64,000 bases of DNA from an uncultured Desulfobulbus sp. (GTDB lineage Bacteria > Desulfobacterota > Desulfobulbia > Desulfobulbales > Desulfobulbaceae), in NCBI RefSeq assembly GCF_963664075.1, contig NZ_OY760916.1, positions 1-64,000 on the forward strand, written 5' to 3'. A program made the position numbers and the translations under genes. Shown in pieces: positions 35,304-44,725 of this stretch. The notes below the pieces were generated by a model, which saw only the letters and a list, made by a program, of their open reading frames with translations, did not search any database and was not told the origin of the DNA. Positions within the stretch are counted from its first letter, which is position 1, and each line of letters starts with the position of its first letter.

Positions 35304-37679
35304 TTATTCGCGGGGTACTGACCACTTGTCTGTAGCCGGATCATAGAGATAGGCCAGCTCGAGTTTGGAGGCCGTCCCCTGAGATTTTTCAATACAGGTC
35401 AGGGTGAACAGGCTCTTGTTACCGATTTTTTTCATGAACACTGCTTTGGGTTGCAGCAGTTTGGAACCACGAAAGGTTGGGTAATTGTTGCGGAAGATTG
35501 ATTCAAAATTTTCTTCCAGCCAGGTTATCTTATTCTGTCGATTTATAATCCCCTGCTGGTCGCTAATTTTTTTACTGACCTTTTCACGCACCTCCTTAAC
35601 CGAGCTGTCCTCGGCAAAAGGGCTGCTGTCAATTAACCGCAAAATTTGCCGACTTTCAGCAATGACCCCAGGGCTATCTTCATTGCCCTCCTTCACCAGA
35701 ACTTTGTCCTGCAGTTGAGCGATACGCACCATGAGAAGGGTGCGGGCGATCTTGTTCACCGAGTCCCCCACCAACTCCTCGGTGGAATCGGGCTCATTTT
35801 TCAGAAGCTCTAAAGCGTTTTGGTACTGGGTGACGGCCTGATCCCAATTTTTCCCCTCGTACGCCTCCCGTGCTTTGGTCAGCATAAGATATAAGCGGGC
35901 GTTGACCAGCAGCTTGTGCAAATCTTGGCGTTCTTTTTTTGAGACTACACTGGGGTTGGCATCAATGGTTGCCTGGGCCTTTTCCAGATAATCAATGGTT
36001 TCTTCCCACTGTGACTGGGTAAAGGCTTTTTTAGACTGATCCAGGTCATGACGAAAGGTGGCTGCAGTAAGACGGTGGGTGATATCGCCGATAGTACCCA
36101 GCGATTGTATATTGGAAGACAGCGAGAGAGCCTTTCTATACGCCTCGGCGGCTTCTTCCCAGTTGTTGTTTTGCTCGGCACGTTCGGCAAGGCTTAGCGT
36201 TTGTTGGAGCTCCAGAGATTGGATGATCTCTTTGAGGGGCTCCTGCTGTTTGATAAGATTGTGTTCATGGGCAAACTGCAGCGCTTGGCGGTACAGGGTT
36301 AAGGCCTCAGACACCTTGTTTCGATTACTGAGGTCTTCTCCCTGGTTAGTCAGGACATTCAGCTGCTTGAGGGATGCGGCTGTATCTGCGAGCATGTATT
36401 CGCCCTGATAGAGAATTTTGCCTTTGAGTCCCTCCTGGAGTTCTGGAGAAGTAATAAGCTTGACAATACCTTCCTCGTAGGTGTTTTTGCGGAAACGGAG
36501 AATGGTAAGATTGGAAAGAGATTGTCTTGCAGATTCTAGGGCATCGAGAGCTGCATCAAACTGATTCTTATCAAGCAGCAGCTGCCCCTTTAACAAATTG
36601 GCCTGGGATTGACTCAAGGTATTCTGGTCTTTGAAATACAGGGAGATCGTCCCCACGCAGAGGCCCAGAAAAAGCATGGCGAGGAGGATGGGCTTCAGCG
36701 GAATTGAGCTGCCAAGCCTAGGCCGATGGACTTTGCCTTTCCGAAGGGTTTCGTCGGGTGGAGCAGGGGGGCTTGATTTGGAAGGTACGTCCATTACCTC
36801 TTCAAGTTGGGGCCCTGCAGTCAAATAATTCTGGTACGATTGTTCTATGCGCGCTCGAAGGGCATCAACTCCCGGTGCATCTGAGGCTATGGCCAGTAGG
36901 TTCTCTGTCACCTCTATGGCTTCATCAAACTTGCTCATATCCTCAAGCTGCTCAGCAAGTTTAAAGAGTTGGTCTGTCTTTCGGAGGACCTTGCCGATAG
37001 TTTGCTGAATTTCTTCCCGATCAGGGAATTCGGCACTTTCTGGTAAGTCTGAGAGCAGCTTATTGGCTGCAAAAATTTTATTGTCAGCGACCAACTCACG
37101 AATATAGTCTATTTCCCCCGGATCGACAGGTTTTTCTGGAGCGAGGAAGTCGTCCTCTTCAAGCCCTAGAGAAGCGAAGGTATCGTCGACTAGATCATCG
37201 AGCTGTTCCTCTGTTTCTTGAATATCAGCAAGACTGAGGGTGTCCAGCGGGAGCTGTTCACTGTGGCTTTTATACCAGGCTGCCGCCTCCTGTTGAAAGG
37301 GATCTTCCAGGTTAAATACATTTCCACTGATCATCTCTCCAATATGGAGCACAAGCTCGGGCAGCGAGGGGTTACTTTGCCATTGCTCGGCAATGCGGAT
37401 GGCAGCTGGATCAACGTCTGGATGAAAAATCGGGGTAAGAGGCTTGGCAATGGGAGCAAAATGTGGGTAGCCAAAGGGGAGACTGATACGTACCTGGTGA
37501 GTTGAACCGATGGTGACATTATTATCGTCATCCCGGCAATATCCACGGAGTTTATATTCAATATCGTAATTGTCTGGGGGTTGCCCTTCGGCTTTGAGGA
37601 TGACAATATTTGGATAAAGCTCTAAGAAATCTTTAAGTTGAGCGTAATCATCAGCAAGTTGCTGGGAACCCATGGCCAT
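35304..37679 (-). CDS. Membrane protein with inactive ubiquitin-E2-like domain and TPR repeats
   Basis: A 791-aa protein that I do not recognise as a named family. Residues of about 5-135 look like a UBC (E2) fold: VRISLPFGYPHFAPIAKPL, IFHPDV (His86-Pro87), EQW (Trp100) and LPELVLHIGEMI followed by EAAAWY. The position of the E2 catalytic Cys, after HPDV, is Ile, so it would be an inactive UEV-like form. An acidic linker (150-190) and helical repeats (190-290) follow, then a single membrane segment (about 328-349, ILLAMLFLGLCVGTISLYF), then many TPR-like repeats to about 720. AGG lies 8 nt before ATG 37679. Topology: E2-like part in the cytoplasm, TPR part outside, or the reverse. Confidence 0.6.
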   Translation of the reverse strand: MAMGSQQLADDYAQLKDFLELYPNIVILKAEGQPPDNYDIEYKLRGYCRDDDNNVTIGSTHQVRISLPFGYPHFAPIAKPLTPIFHPDVDPAAIRIAEQWQSNPSLPELVLHIGEMISGNVFNLEDPFQQEAAAWYKSHSEQLPLDTLSLADIQETEEQLDDLVDDTFASLGLEEDDFLAPEKPVDPGEIDYIRELVADNKIFAANKLLSDLPESAEFPDREEIQQTIGKVLRKTDQLFKLAEQLEDMSKFDEAIEVTENLLAIASDAPGVDALRARIEQSYQNYLTAGPQLEEVMDVPSKSSPPAPPDETLRKGKVHRPRLGSSIPLKPILLAMLFLGLCVGTISLYFKDQNTLSQSQANLLKGQLLLDKNQFDAALDALESARQSLSNLTILRFRKNTYEEGIVKLITSPELQEGLKGKILYQGEYMLADTAASLKQLNVLTNQGEDLSNRNKVSEALTLYRQALQFAHEHNLIKQQEPLKEIIQSLELQQTLSLAERAEQNNNWEEAAEAYRKALSLSSNIQSLGTIGDITHRLTAATFRHDLDQSKKAFTQSQWEETIDYLEKAQATIDANPSVVSKKERQDLHKLLVNARLYLMLTKAREAYEGKNWDQAVTQYQNALELLKNEPDSTEELVGDSVNKIARTLLMVRIAQLQDKVLVKEGNEDSPGVIAESRQILRLIDSSPFAEDSSVKEVREKVSKKISDQQGIINRQNKITWLEENFESIFRNNYPTFRGSKLLQPKAVFMKKIGNKSLFTLTCIEKSQGTASKLELAYLYDPATDKWSVPRE

Positions 37680-38133
37680 ATAAATAACCTACTTTGTGCT
37701 GTTAGGGGCTGTGCCCATAAATGGTTCAAAGGGGAAAAAGCCGCTTACCATGATTCTCAGCTACGTAAAAAGTCTCTCTATGGATAAGTAAGGTTATGTA
37801 ACACATATGTTATACCGCGTGTAGACTTTTTAAATTCCTGACTTTTTGCGAAGCCATCATGATTCTGCTTACTGTATAATATTTGTTGCAAGGAAACAAG
37901 ATGGCTTTGGAATGGGCAGTAAAAAGTTGTTCTCTCACTCGGGGAAAAGCTTGTTGTTGACAAATATGGCTCCAAGATTGGTGGAGTAAATTCTTGAAGC
38001 AGCCAAGTTAACGATACGTAACAAAAAGCATTTTAACTTTTTACACAGGTTTCAAGAATCAATTGAGGCGGATTCATTTCGCATGTACACTGGAAACAGA
38101 GCCAACACATTCCCTGCTGCTTGATCTGAGGTC
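37680..38133. other. Long divergent intergenic region
   Basis: 454 nt between two divergent genes. It is AT-rich, with no supportable gene, although a 65-codon frame exists on the minus strand without a start signal. A TATAAT occurs at 37875-37880 and a TTGACA at 37958-37963, but neither has a partner at proper spacing. An 8-bp palindrome ACATATGT lies at about 37803. Probably promoter and operator sites for both genes. Confidence 0.4.
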
Positions 38134-38766
38134 ATGAAATCCTTTAAAGCTGTTTTTGAAATAATCAACGAGCGCAACTGTCCTTTGTATAATCAGGATG
38201 AGTGCTTTGCACTCACGGAAAGGGCTGTGGAACTCCCACTTGCCAGGCCTTCATGCCTGATTCTTGTCAGAGAGCTGACCAGTTTACTTTTTTCACTCAT
38301 ACCCCATGCCGAAAGTGAGTTTGCTGAGCAACAGGAAACGGTTTTTACCTGTGGGGGATGTACTGGCTTGATTAAGTTTCAGCTTACCTCAAAGCCTTTC
38401 CCTGAAAACAGTGAGCTTGTAGAGTCTTCCAAAGAGAACAAAGATGCGGTCGTTTCCGGGCGTATTGAGGCAATCGTTCCGGCGGAACTATTGCAAGTTT
38501 TTCACATGCATCAGAAGACCGGTCGGCTGATTATGGAATTTGAAGGGGGCAGGAATGGGCGAGTGACGTTCAGAGAAGGTGGGTTGCTTGCCGCACGTTA
38601 TGATGACCTGGATAATCAGGAGGCTATTTACGCCATGCTGCCTGAAAAAAGTGGATCGTTTTACTTTCTCCCCGGTCTCCCCAAAGCTCTCATGCAAGCT
38701 CGTGAGATCGGTGATTTTATGATGATTCTCATGGAAGGGTTACGCCGGCTTGATGAAGAGGCATAA
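38134..38766 (+). CDS. DUF4388-domain protein with TIGR04076-like N-terminus
   Basis: A 210-aa soluble protein. The N-terminal half (FKAVFEIINERNCPLYNQ, then CGGCTGLIKF) resembles small TIGR04076-like proteins and holds several Cys. The C-terminal half (from about residue 110, GRIEAIVPAELLQVFHMHQKTGRL, then GGLLAARYDD and EKSGSFYFLPG) matches the DUF4388/PATAN fold found in signalling proteins. ATG 38134 follows GAGG. Function unknown; DUF4388 proteins often sit near two-component or motility regulators. Confidence 0.6.
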   Translation: MKSFKAVFEIINERNCPLYNQDECFALTERAVELPLARPSCLILVRELTSLLFSLIPHAESEFAEQQETVFTCGGCTGLIKFQLTSKPFPENSELVESSKENKDAVVSGRIEAIVPAELLQVFHMHQKTGRLIMEFEGGRNGRVTFREGGLLAARYDDLDNQEAIYAMLPEKSGSFYFLPGLPKALMQAREIGDFMMILMEGLRRLDEEA

Positions 38767-38787
38767 AGTACTCCCTTTTTTGTGCTT

Positions 38788-39411
38788 TCAATCTTGCTGA
38801 AAAGGAGCCAGTTCGAGAATCTCCATAAAGGAATCCACCCAAAAGCGTGCCTGAAGTTCCGGGTTACGAAAGGCGATCAGGTCAACTCCCACACTTGCGC
38901 AGTGTTCTTGATCTATCACCGAATCTCCTATGTAGATAGTTTCTTCTGGAAGCACGGAAAAACGATCCAAAATCATCTGTAAGCCGTCTGGGGCAGGTTT
39001 GGGGCGTGGCGCATTGGATGCGGTAACCACCATATCAAACCAAGGGCGTATATGGAAGGTATCAAGGATGGTATCCATGGTGTCCATGCGGTTGGTGGAA
39101 ATAGCAATGTGCACCCGAGGTTTGATCGTTTGTAAAAAATCTATCAGGTCTGGTTCCATTTCCATGTAGTGCAGGTAAGGAGTGTAATCCAGACTTTCCC
39201 GAAAGCGGTTAACTTCACTGATGGGAGTATCGTAGTGGCGAAAGAGATGGGTGATAGAGTCTTTGACGTTGTGGATATGGGCATACTCAAGCTCATCGGC
39301 ATCCATGGCCGGATGGCCAAAATGTGCGAGAATATGATTGTAAAAAGCCCGATTGGACTCTTTTGAACTGAACATGACGCCATCGCAATCAAAAACAACA
39401 AGTTTTAGCAT
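38788..39411 (-). CDS. HAD-superfamily hydrolase, phosphoglycolate phosphatase-like
   Basis: A 207-aa phosphatase with motif I FDCDGVMFSS (nucleophile Asp, acid-base Asp two residues later), motif II AISTNR, motif III Lys in PRPKPAP and motif IV IYIGDSVIDQ. Cap type resembles phosphoglycolate phosphatase/beta-phosphoglucomutase. It overlaps the upstream HD gene by 7 nt, with no Shine-Dalgarno sequence of its own, so it is probably translationally coupled. Substrate unknown. Confidence 0.85.
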   Translation of the reverse strand: MLKLVVFDCDGVMFSSKESNRAFYNHILAHFGHPAMDADELEYAHIHNVKDSITHLFRHYDTPISEVNRFRESLDYTPYLHYMEMEPDLIDFLQTIKPRVHIAISTNRMDTMDTILDTFHIRPWFDMVVTASNAPRPKPAPDGLQMILDRFSVLPEETIYIGDSVIDQEHCASVGVDLIAFRNPELQARFWVDSFMEILELAPFQQD

Positions 39412-40088
39412 GGAAGAAGGTCTCTGATATGTTCAGGAAGACAGAGGGTAGTTTCCCGGGTGAGTTGATCAAAAAAGGTGAGCATAAAAGCATGCCGTTC
39501 TTCAGCCAGCATTTGCCCAACCGGGGTCAGCATTTGCTCACGGACTTTGCTCATTTTCACCTGAAACTCCCGGTAGGCAGTATCTTCAAGGGAGTAGGGG
39601 AGAGTGGCCGTGTAATCTGTTTCGGGGTTGTGCAGGCGAGCCCCTATCTGACCGGCAAAAAGAAAAGCCCGGCCAATACCCACCGCGCCGATGGAGTCGA
39701 GTTTGTCGGCATCAAAGAGAATTTGTGCCTCAAGACTTTGCGGGGCCTGGCCACGGCGGTAGCGGTGGCTTTCGATGCAGTGGCAGATTGCCTCGATATC
39801 TGTTGCGCCCATACCCAACTGGTGGAGAATGGGGCGGGCAAGTTCTGCTCCACGCTGGGCATGGCATATCTGTCCCTTGCTCGCACTCTCTTCTTTACGT
39901 CCGATATCGTGCAGCAACGCGGCTGGTAGTAAAATATCCAGTCGCGCCTGCATCTCTTTTCCTATCGTCAGAGCGGTTGCCAGAACACGTTCAGAGTGAT
40001 CTGGTCCGTGCGAACCACCTTCGGTGATGGCCAGCTCATGACTGAGCTTGCGAAGCCGCTCAACCAGCGTGGCTTCTAGAGCTGACAA
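39405..40088 (-). CDS. HD-domain phosphohydrolase
   Basis: A 227-aa HD-family protein with HGPDHSERVLATAL, LLHDIGRK (the HD pair), CHCIESHRYRRG and DADKLDSIGAVGIGRAF, a pattern like the YedJ/YpgQ group. The start is TTG 40088, supported by AAGGAG 7 nt upstream. It is followed with overlap by the HAD phosphatase gene and preceded by the YkgJ gene, all on the minus strand. Likely a nucleotide phosphohydrolase; substrate unknown. Confidence 0.85.
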   Translation of the reverse strand: MSALEATLVERLRKLSHELAITEGGSHGPDHSERVLATALTIGKEMQARLDILLPAALLHDIGRKEESASKGQICHAQRGAELARPILHQLGMGATDIEAICHCIESHRYRRGQAPQSLEAQILFDADKLDSIGAVGIGRAFLFAGQIGARLHNPETDYTATLPYSLEDTAYREFQVKMSKVREQMLTPVGQMLAEERHAFMLTFFDQLTRETTLCLPEHIRDLLPC

Positions 40089-40115
40089 CGTGACACTCCT
40101 TGTGGAAAGGTGGTG

Positions 40116-40859
40116 TTATTCACCATAAAATTCCTGCATTAGCCAGCGGATGCCCAACAGGAGGAGTTCCTCGTCATCGCCGGTGAGGCCGGCAAGCTGT
40201 TGCGCATTGAGTGGTTTGTTGAGGCTGACGATCCCCTCGGCCATATCAACGCGGAATTGATCCAGATCATATAGGGCAAAAGTGTACTGATCGAGTTGTT
40301 TACGTGTAGGGCGAAAGGATCCATCCTGAATGGAAGGGTGCTGAATAAGCGGCAGCAGCGCATCGTTGAAGCGGTTATACGCCTCAAGTCCCTGCCCTTT
40401 GAGGTAATCGCTGACACTTTGTACCTGATCTTCAGCAAAGCCTTTACAGTGAGGTTCTTTGATCATCACCAGTGACTGGGCAACTTCTCCATTAGCCTGT
40501 CGTCCCGCGCCTCTGCCTACGGGGTAGGCACGGCAGCTGCCAGGTCGATCTTCATACACGCTGCAGCCATTGTTTTTGACAAAAACGCAGGAAGCGCGAC
40601 CATCATCGACCATGGTGAGATAGTAGGTCGGAAAAAGCTGGCCTTCCTCCCATTCAATGATGACGTACTGGTCAAGAAACTGGGCTGATTTGATTCCCAG
40701 ATGCTTGCGCAAACGCAGCAGGTCGTAAGGCGTCAAAGCCAAATCCAGCTCTCGACAACACTCGGTAAAGCAGGAGACACCAGGGTGACAGGCAAAACGC
40801 ATCTCCTTTTCGCCGGATATGGGTTGAAAATGTTCGGGTAACTGTGGTGTAGAACTCAT
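40116..40859 (-). CDS. YkgJ-family cysteine cluster protein
   Basis: A 247-aa protein with an 8-Cys type YkgJ (CxxCxxCC) zinc or iron-binding motif: CHPGVSCFTECCREL near residues 24-38, ASCVFVKNNGCSVYEDRPGSCRAYP and a later Cys at KEPHC. The C-terminal half is variable. The ATG overlaps the secDF stop by 4 nt (ATGA), so it is cotranscribed with secDF. Function unknown; such proteins may deliver or bind metal. Confidence 0.85.
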   Translation of the reverse strand: MSSTPQLPEHFQPISGEKEMRFACHPGVSCFTECCRELDLALTPYDLLRLRKHLGIKSAQFLDQYVIIEWEEGQLFPTYYLTMVDDGRASCVFVKNNGCSVYEDRPGSCRAYPVGRGAGRQANGEVAQSLVMIKEPHCKGFAEDQVQSVSDYLKGQGLEAYNRFNDALLPLIQHPSIQDGSFRPTRKQLDQYTFALYDLDQFRVDMAEGIVSLNKPLNAQQLAGLTGDDEELLLLGIRWLMQEFYGE

Positions 40860-43420
40860 GAATGGGATCTCCCAACGGATAAGAGGGGGCTGGCAACAAA
40901 AATAGAGGAATAGGTTCCAACGAGCAGACCGATCAGCAGGGCAAACGAGAAGTCATGGATACTGGCCCCACCAAAAAGGTAGAGGCAGGTCACCGTGATC
41001 AGGACGGTGAGGACCGTGATGATGGAGCGCGCCAGCACCTGGTTGGTGGAGAGATTGATAAGCTCATGGAGCTCCATTTCTTCAAATTTTCCCATGTTCT
41101 CACGAATACGATCAAAGATAACAACCGTGTCGTTGAGTGAATAGCCAGCCAGGGTCAAAAGGGCAGTGACAATGAGCAGGGTCAGCTCCATGTCCATCAG
41201 CCAGCAGATACCCAGCACGATCAATACGTCATGGAAGGTGGCGGCTGTGGCGGCCAGGCCAAACTGAAAGTCAAAGCGCAGCCAAAGATATAAAATAACG
41301 CCGAGCATGGAGAGGCCAATGGAAATGATGGCTTTACTTCGCAGATTTGCAGAAACGGAGGCGCCGATCTCAGATTTACTTTCAAGCGAAAATCCGACAG
41401 TGGAGAGTTTGGTCTGTAAGGTATCTGTGATGCGATCGCTGAGATCACCAATTTTGGCAACTGATTTCTTGATCTTGATGATCAGTCGATTTTCGCTGGT
41501 CACCTGCTGTAGCTCAATACCTTCAAAGCCTGCCTCGGCCAACGTAGTTCGAACATCGTGTAAGGCAAAGGACTGTTGGGTCTGATATTGGAGCATGGTG
41601 CCGCCAGAAAAATCGATGCCCATGTTGGCATGGCCACGAAAGATCTGAACAAAAGCAACCAGTCCCAGAAGCACCAAAACACCAGAGAAGGTAAAGGCAA
41701 CTTTCCTTAGCCCCATAAAATCAATATTGGTTTTGGGCAGCAGCTGGAGGAAGTGGAGCTTTTTGATTTTTTTCAGGCTGAAGAGCGAATCGTAGATCAG
41801 GCGGCAGACAAAGAGGACCGCAAAGAGGTTGAAGATAATACCCAAAGTCAGGGTAATGGCAAAGCCCTTGATCGGCCCGGTTCCAAAGAGGAAGAGAACC
41901 AGAGCGGTGATCAGGGTTGTTACCTGGGCATCAACGACCGACCAGAATGCCTTGGTAAAACCGCCATCAACTCCTGCGCGCGCAGATTTTCCTAGTGCCA
42001 GCTCATCACGCATACGCTCGTAAATGAGAACGTTGGCATCCACCGCCATACCAATAGAGAGAATAATACCGGCGATACCGGGCAGCGTCAGGGTAGAACC
42101 GAGCATGGCCAGCCCGACAAACAGCAGGAGAATGTTGAGCATCAGGCCTACATTGGCAATAACACCGGAGAGCCGGTAGTACAGTACCATAAAAACGATA
42201 ACCAGGCAGGCTCCAAGAAGACCTGAAAACATGCCCTTGTTGATCGAATCCTGACCCAGACTTGCTCCAACGGTCAGGTTCTGAATAATATCAACCGGAG
42301 CAGGCAGAGCTCCAACACGCAAAACGATGGCGAGATCAGTTGCCTCATTATGGGTGAAATTGCCAGAGATCTGGGCACTCCCTCCCAGAATTTTTTCGCG
42401 GATTACCGGAGCTGAGCGCACGATATTATCAAGGACAATCGCGAGTCGGCGCTGTACATTCTTTTCGGTTATTGTGGCAAAAGCCTGACCACCGCGGGAG
42501 GTGAGGTCCAAACTGACATAGGGTTCATTGAAGGTGCCACCAATACGAACCTGAGCGTTTTTTACCATCTCACCGGTCATGAGAATTGGACTCTCCAGCA
42601 GTATCGGCACCTTGGTCTCACGTTTGGTCTGCTCGTTGATGACCCGTTCAAAATAAATTTCCGTCCCCTGGGGCAGGCGATTTTGCAGCGCAAGGTTGAG
42701 TTGTTTACGGCTCTCTCCTTCCTGCCATTGTGCTGCATCTTTCGCTTCGGCAATGAGTTGTCCCAGGTTTATGCTTGAAGTATCGGCAACCAGTTTGAAT
42801 TCAAGTTGTGCTGTCTGACCAATGAGGCTCATGGCCCGTTTGGGATCTTTAACGCCTGGCAGCTGGACAACGATCTGGTTTTCCCCCTGACGGACCACCA
42901 CGGGTTCGGAAACACCAAACTGATCTATACGGTTACGAATGATTTCCAGAGACTGGTTGACCGCATTTTTGCGAATGAAATCGATCTCGTCCTGCTTGAG
43001 TTTGAGGGTGACACGAGGAAAGCTTCCTTCCTCGGCCTGGACCTGCGCATCGAGGTTGGGGAATTTGTCGGCCAGGATTTCCTTAACCGTTGTGACCGCA
43101 CCTGTGTTGGGCAGGGTGAAGAGCACGGATTTGGCATCGGCCGTATCCATGCGCACCGCATTGATATTTTGGTTGGCAAGGGCGGCTTTAAAATCAGAGG
43201 CGGCAAGATCAAGAGAATTTTCGGCAGCCTTTTCCAGGTCGACCTGCAAAACAATGTGCATGCCACCCTGCAGATCCAGACCAAGCTTCAGTCCGGCCGG
43301 GGCCATGTATTTCTTCCACCAACTGGGGAGATCATTGGTGACCGATGGCAGCAGTGCCAGGGCTGAAAAGAAGAGGAGGGAGATGACTAGCCCGATTTTT
43401 AGCTTCAAGCTGGAGTTCAT
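40856..43420 (-). CDS. secDF: Protein translocase SecD/SecF, fused
   Basis: SecD and SecF use the proton motive force to pull proteins after SecYEG translocation. Here they form one 854-aa polypeptide: SecD part with one N-terminal membrane segment, periplasmic P1 domain, GLDLQGGMHIVLQVD, then five membrane segments with ILSIGMAVDANVLIYERMRDE. The SecF part starts near residue 565 with GIDFSGGTMLQYQTQ and later YSLNDTVVIFDRIRENMG. The two are usually separate genes in proteobacteria, though fusions are known. It is preceded by a good promoter; no yajC is seen directly upstream. Confidence 0.93.
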   Translation of the reverse strand: MNSSLKLKIGLVISLLFFSALALLPSVTNDLPSWWKKYMAPAGLKLGLDLQGGMHIVLQVDLEKAAENSLDLAASDFKAALANQNINAVRMDTADAKSVLFTLPNTGAVTTVKEILADKFPNLDAQVQAEEGSFPRVTLKLKQDEIDFIRKNAVNQSLEIIRNRIDQFGVSEPVVVRQGENQIVVQLPGVKDPKRAMSLIGQTAQLEFKLVADTSSINLGQLIAEAKDAAQWQEGESRKQLNLALQNRLPQGTEIYFERVINEQTKRETKVPILLESPILMTGEMVKNAQVRIGGTFNEPYVSLDLTSRGGQAFATITEKNVQRRLAIVLDNIVRSAPVIREKILGGSAQISGNFTHNEATDLAIVLRVGALPAPVDIIQNLTVGASLGQDSINKGMFSGLLGACLVIVFMVLYYRLSGVIANVGLMLNILLLFVGLAMLGSTLTLPGIAGIILSIGMAVDANVLIYERMRDELALGKSARAGVDGGFTKAFWSVVDAQVTTLITALVLFLFGTGPIKGFAITLTLGIIFNLFAVLFVCRLIYDSLFSLKKIKKLHFLQLLPKTNIDFMGLRKVAFTFSGVLVLLGLVAFVQIFRGHANMGIDFSGGTMLQYQTQQSFALHDVRTTLAEAGFEGIELQQVTSENRLIIKIKKSVAKIGDLSDRITDTLQTKLSTVGFSLESKSEIGASVSANLRSKAIISIGLSMLGVILYLWLRFDFQFGLAATAATFHDVLIVLGICWLMDMELTLLIVTALLTLAGYSLNDTVVIFDRIRENMGKFEEMELHELINLSTNQVLARSIITVLTVLITVTCLYLFGGASIHDFSFALLIGLLVGTYSSIFVASPLLSVGRSHS

Positions 43421-43485
43421 GAATGCTGTACCTGTGGCTGAGAAAAAAGAATGGATAAGTTGAGGGTTTATGCAAAATGCTTAAG

Positions 43486-43514
43486 AATATACGTCGCCAA
43501 GGCGCGTGTTGCAA
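43486..43514 (-). promoter_or_regulatory. Sigma-70 promoter of secDF
   Basis: On the minus strand TTGCAA (43514-43509), 17-nt spacer, TATATT (43491-43486). It lies about 66 nt upstream of the secDF start. Confidence 0.6.
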
Positions 43515-43708
43515 CGGTGAGGGGCTATTTTTATGCAAAAAAAGCCTACGGTTAAGTCTGCGAATCCTCAAGATAGTGGGGAAAAGAATCCGGGGGGGAC
43601 GTTCCAGAAAAACAAAAAAACCAGCTTGCATCGATTCTAACTTACTGTTTTTATAGAAGCCCTTTTCATATCAACATGCTGCCGTAATTGGTGGCTGGAG
43701 AATTCACT

Positions 43709-44725
43709 ATGAGTAACGAAAGCCTACCGCAATTTGTTCAATCACTCTTGCAACCAGAAAGTTATGCGCATTCTGTCGATAAGGTTGAGCTGGTGCAAAC
43801 GCATATTTCCACAGTTCTTCTCGCAGGTGATTTTGTCTATAAATTCAAGAAAGCTGTCAATTTCGGATTCTTGGATTTTTCTGATCTCAATAAACGGCAT
43901 CATTACTGCGAACAGGAGCTGTTGCTTAATCGCAGGCTCTGCCCTGATATTTATCTGGATCTAGTGACGATAACCGATGAGGGGGGCGGCAGTTTTGCAC
44001 TCAACGGGAATGGGGCGGCAGTAGAGTACGGTGTTAAGATGGCCCGTATGCCTGAACAACAGATGATGCAAAAGGTCATCCAACGTGGAGAACTTAGCCA
44101 TGAGCACCTTCATGCCCTGGTTGAGATCCTTGCTGGTTTTTATCAAAAAGCCGACGGCAGTCCTGATATCGCACAATTTGGAACCGCTGATGCGGTAGGC
44201 GTGAATGTACTTGAAAACTTTGAGCAGACTGAAGGCTTTATCGGGCAGGGGGCCCTCACACAAGAACAGTTTGACACTATCTCATCCTATGCGCGTGGTA
44301 TTCTCGCCAAGCCCGAGTTATTCCAGAGACGAATTGATGGCGGTCATATCCGTGATTGCCATGGAGATCTTTACTCGGCAAACATCTGCCTGGCTGACAA
44401 GATCTATGTCTTTGACTGCATCGAGTTTAATGAGCGATTTCGCTATAGTGATGTGGCAAGCGATGTTGCTTTCCTTGCAATGGATCTGGATCTCAATGGG
44501 CTTGACGAACTCTCAGACTCGTTTATTCAGGAGTTTTGCGAACGCACTGGTGATGAAGGGTTGCCTGAAATGCTTAATTTTTACAAATGTTACCGGGCCT
44601 ATGTGCGCGGCAAGATAGGGTTGTTTACTGCTGCTGATCCCGCCGTACCTACTGAGGTGAAAAAAAGTTGTACCGAGCAGGCTGCCCAGTATTTTCATTT
44701 AGCAGAACGCTATACCCATGGATGA
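43709..44725 (+). CDS. Aminoglycoside phosphotransferase-family kinase (COG2187-like)
   Basis: A 338-aa protein with the kinase fold of APH-type enzymes: an N-terminal lobe (VYKFKKAVNFGFLDFS), catalytic loop IRDCHGDLYSANICL and metal site VFDCIEFNERFRYSDVASD. It resembles the COG2187 group of unknown function. In many genomes this domain is fused to a P-loop kinase-like domain; here the two are separate genes overlapping by 8 nt. ATG 43709 follows GGAG. Substrate unknown. Confidence 0.8.
   Translation: MSNESLPQFVQSLLQPESYAHSVDKVELVQTHISTVLLAGDFVYKFKKAVNFGFLDFSDLNKRHHYCEQELLLNRRLCPDIYLDLVTITDEGGGSFALNGNGAAVEYGVKMARMPEQQMMQKVIQRGELSHEHLHALVEILAGFYQKADGSPDIAQFGTADAVGVNVLENFEQTEGFIGQGALTQEQFDTISSYARGILAKPELFQRRIDGGHIRDCHGDLYSANICLADKIYVFDCIEFNERFRYSDVASDVAFLAMDLDLNGLDELSDSFIQEFCERTGDEGLPEMLNFYKCYRAYVRGKIGLFTAADPAVPTEVKKSCTEQAAQYFHLAERYTHG

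Noticed and set aside
37778..37975. A 65-codon minus-strand frame in the long spacer near 37.9 kb
   Set aside because: No start signal, AT-rich composition and no recognisable motif; treated as intergenic.
43332..43631. A 99-codon minus-strand frame over the secDF start
   Set aside because: It covers the promoter and first codons of secDF in another frame; not gene-like.
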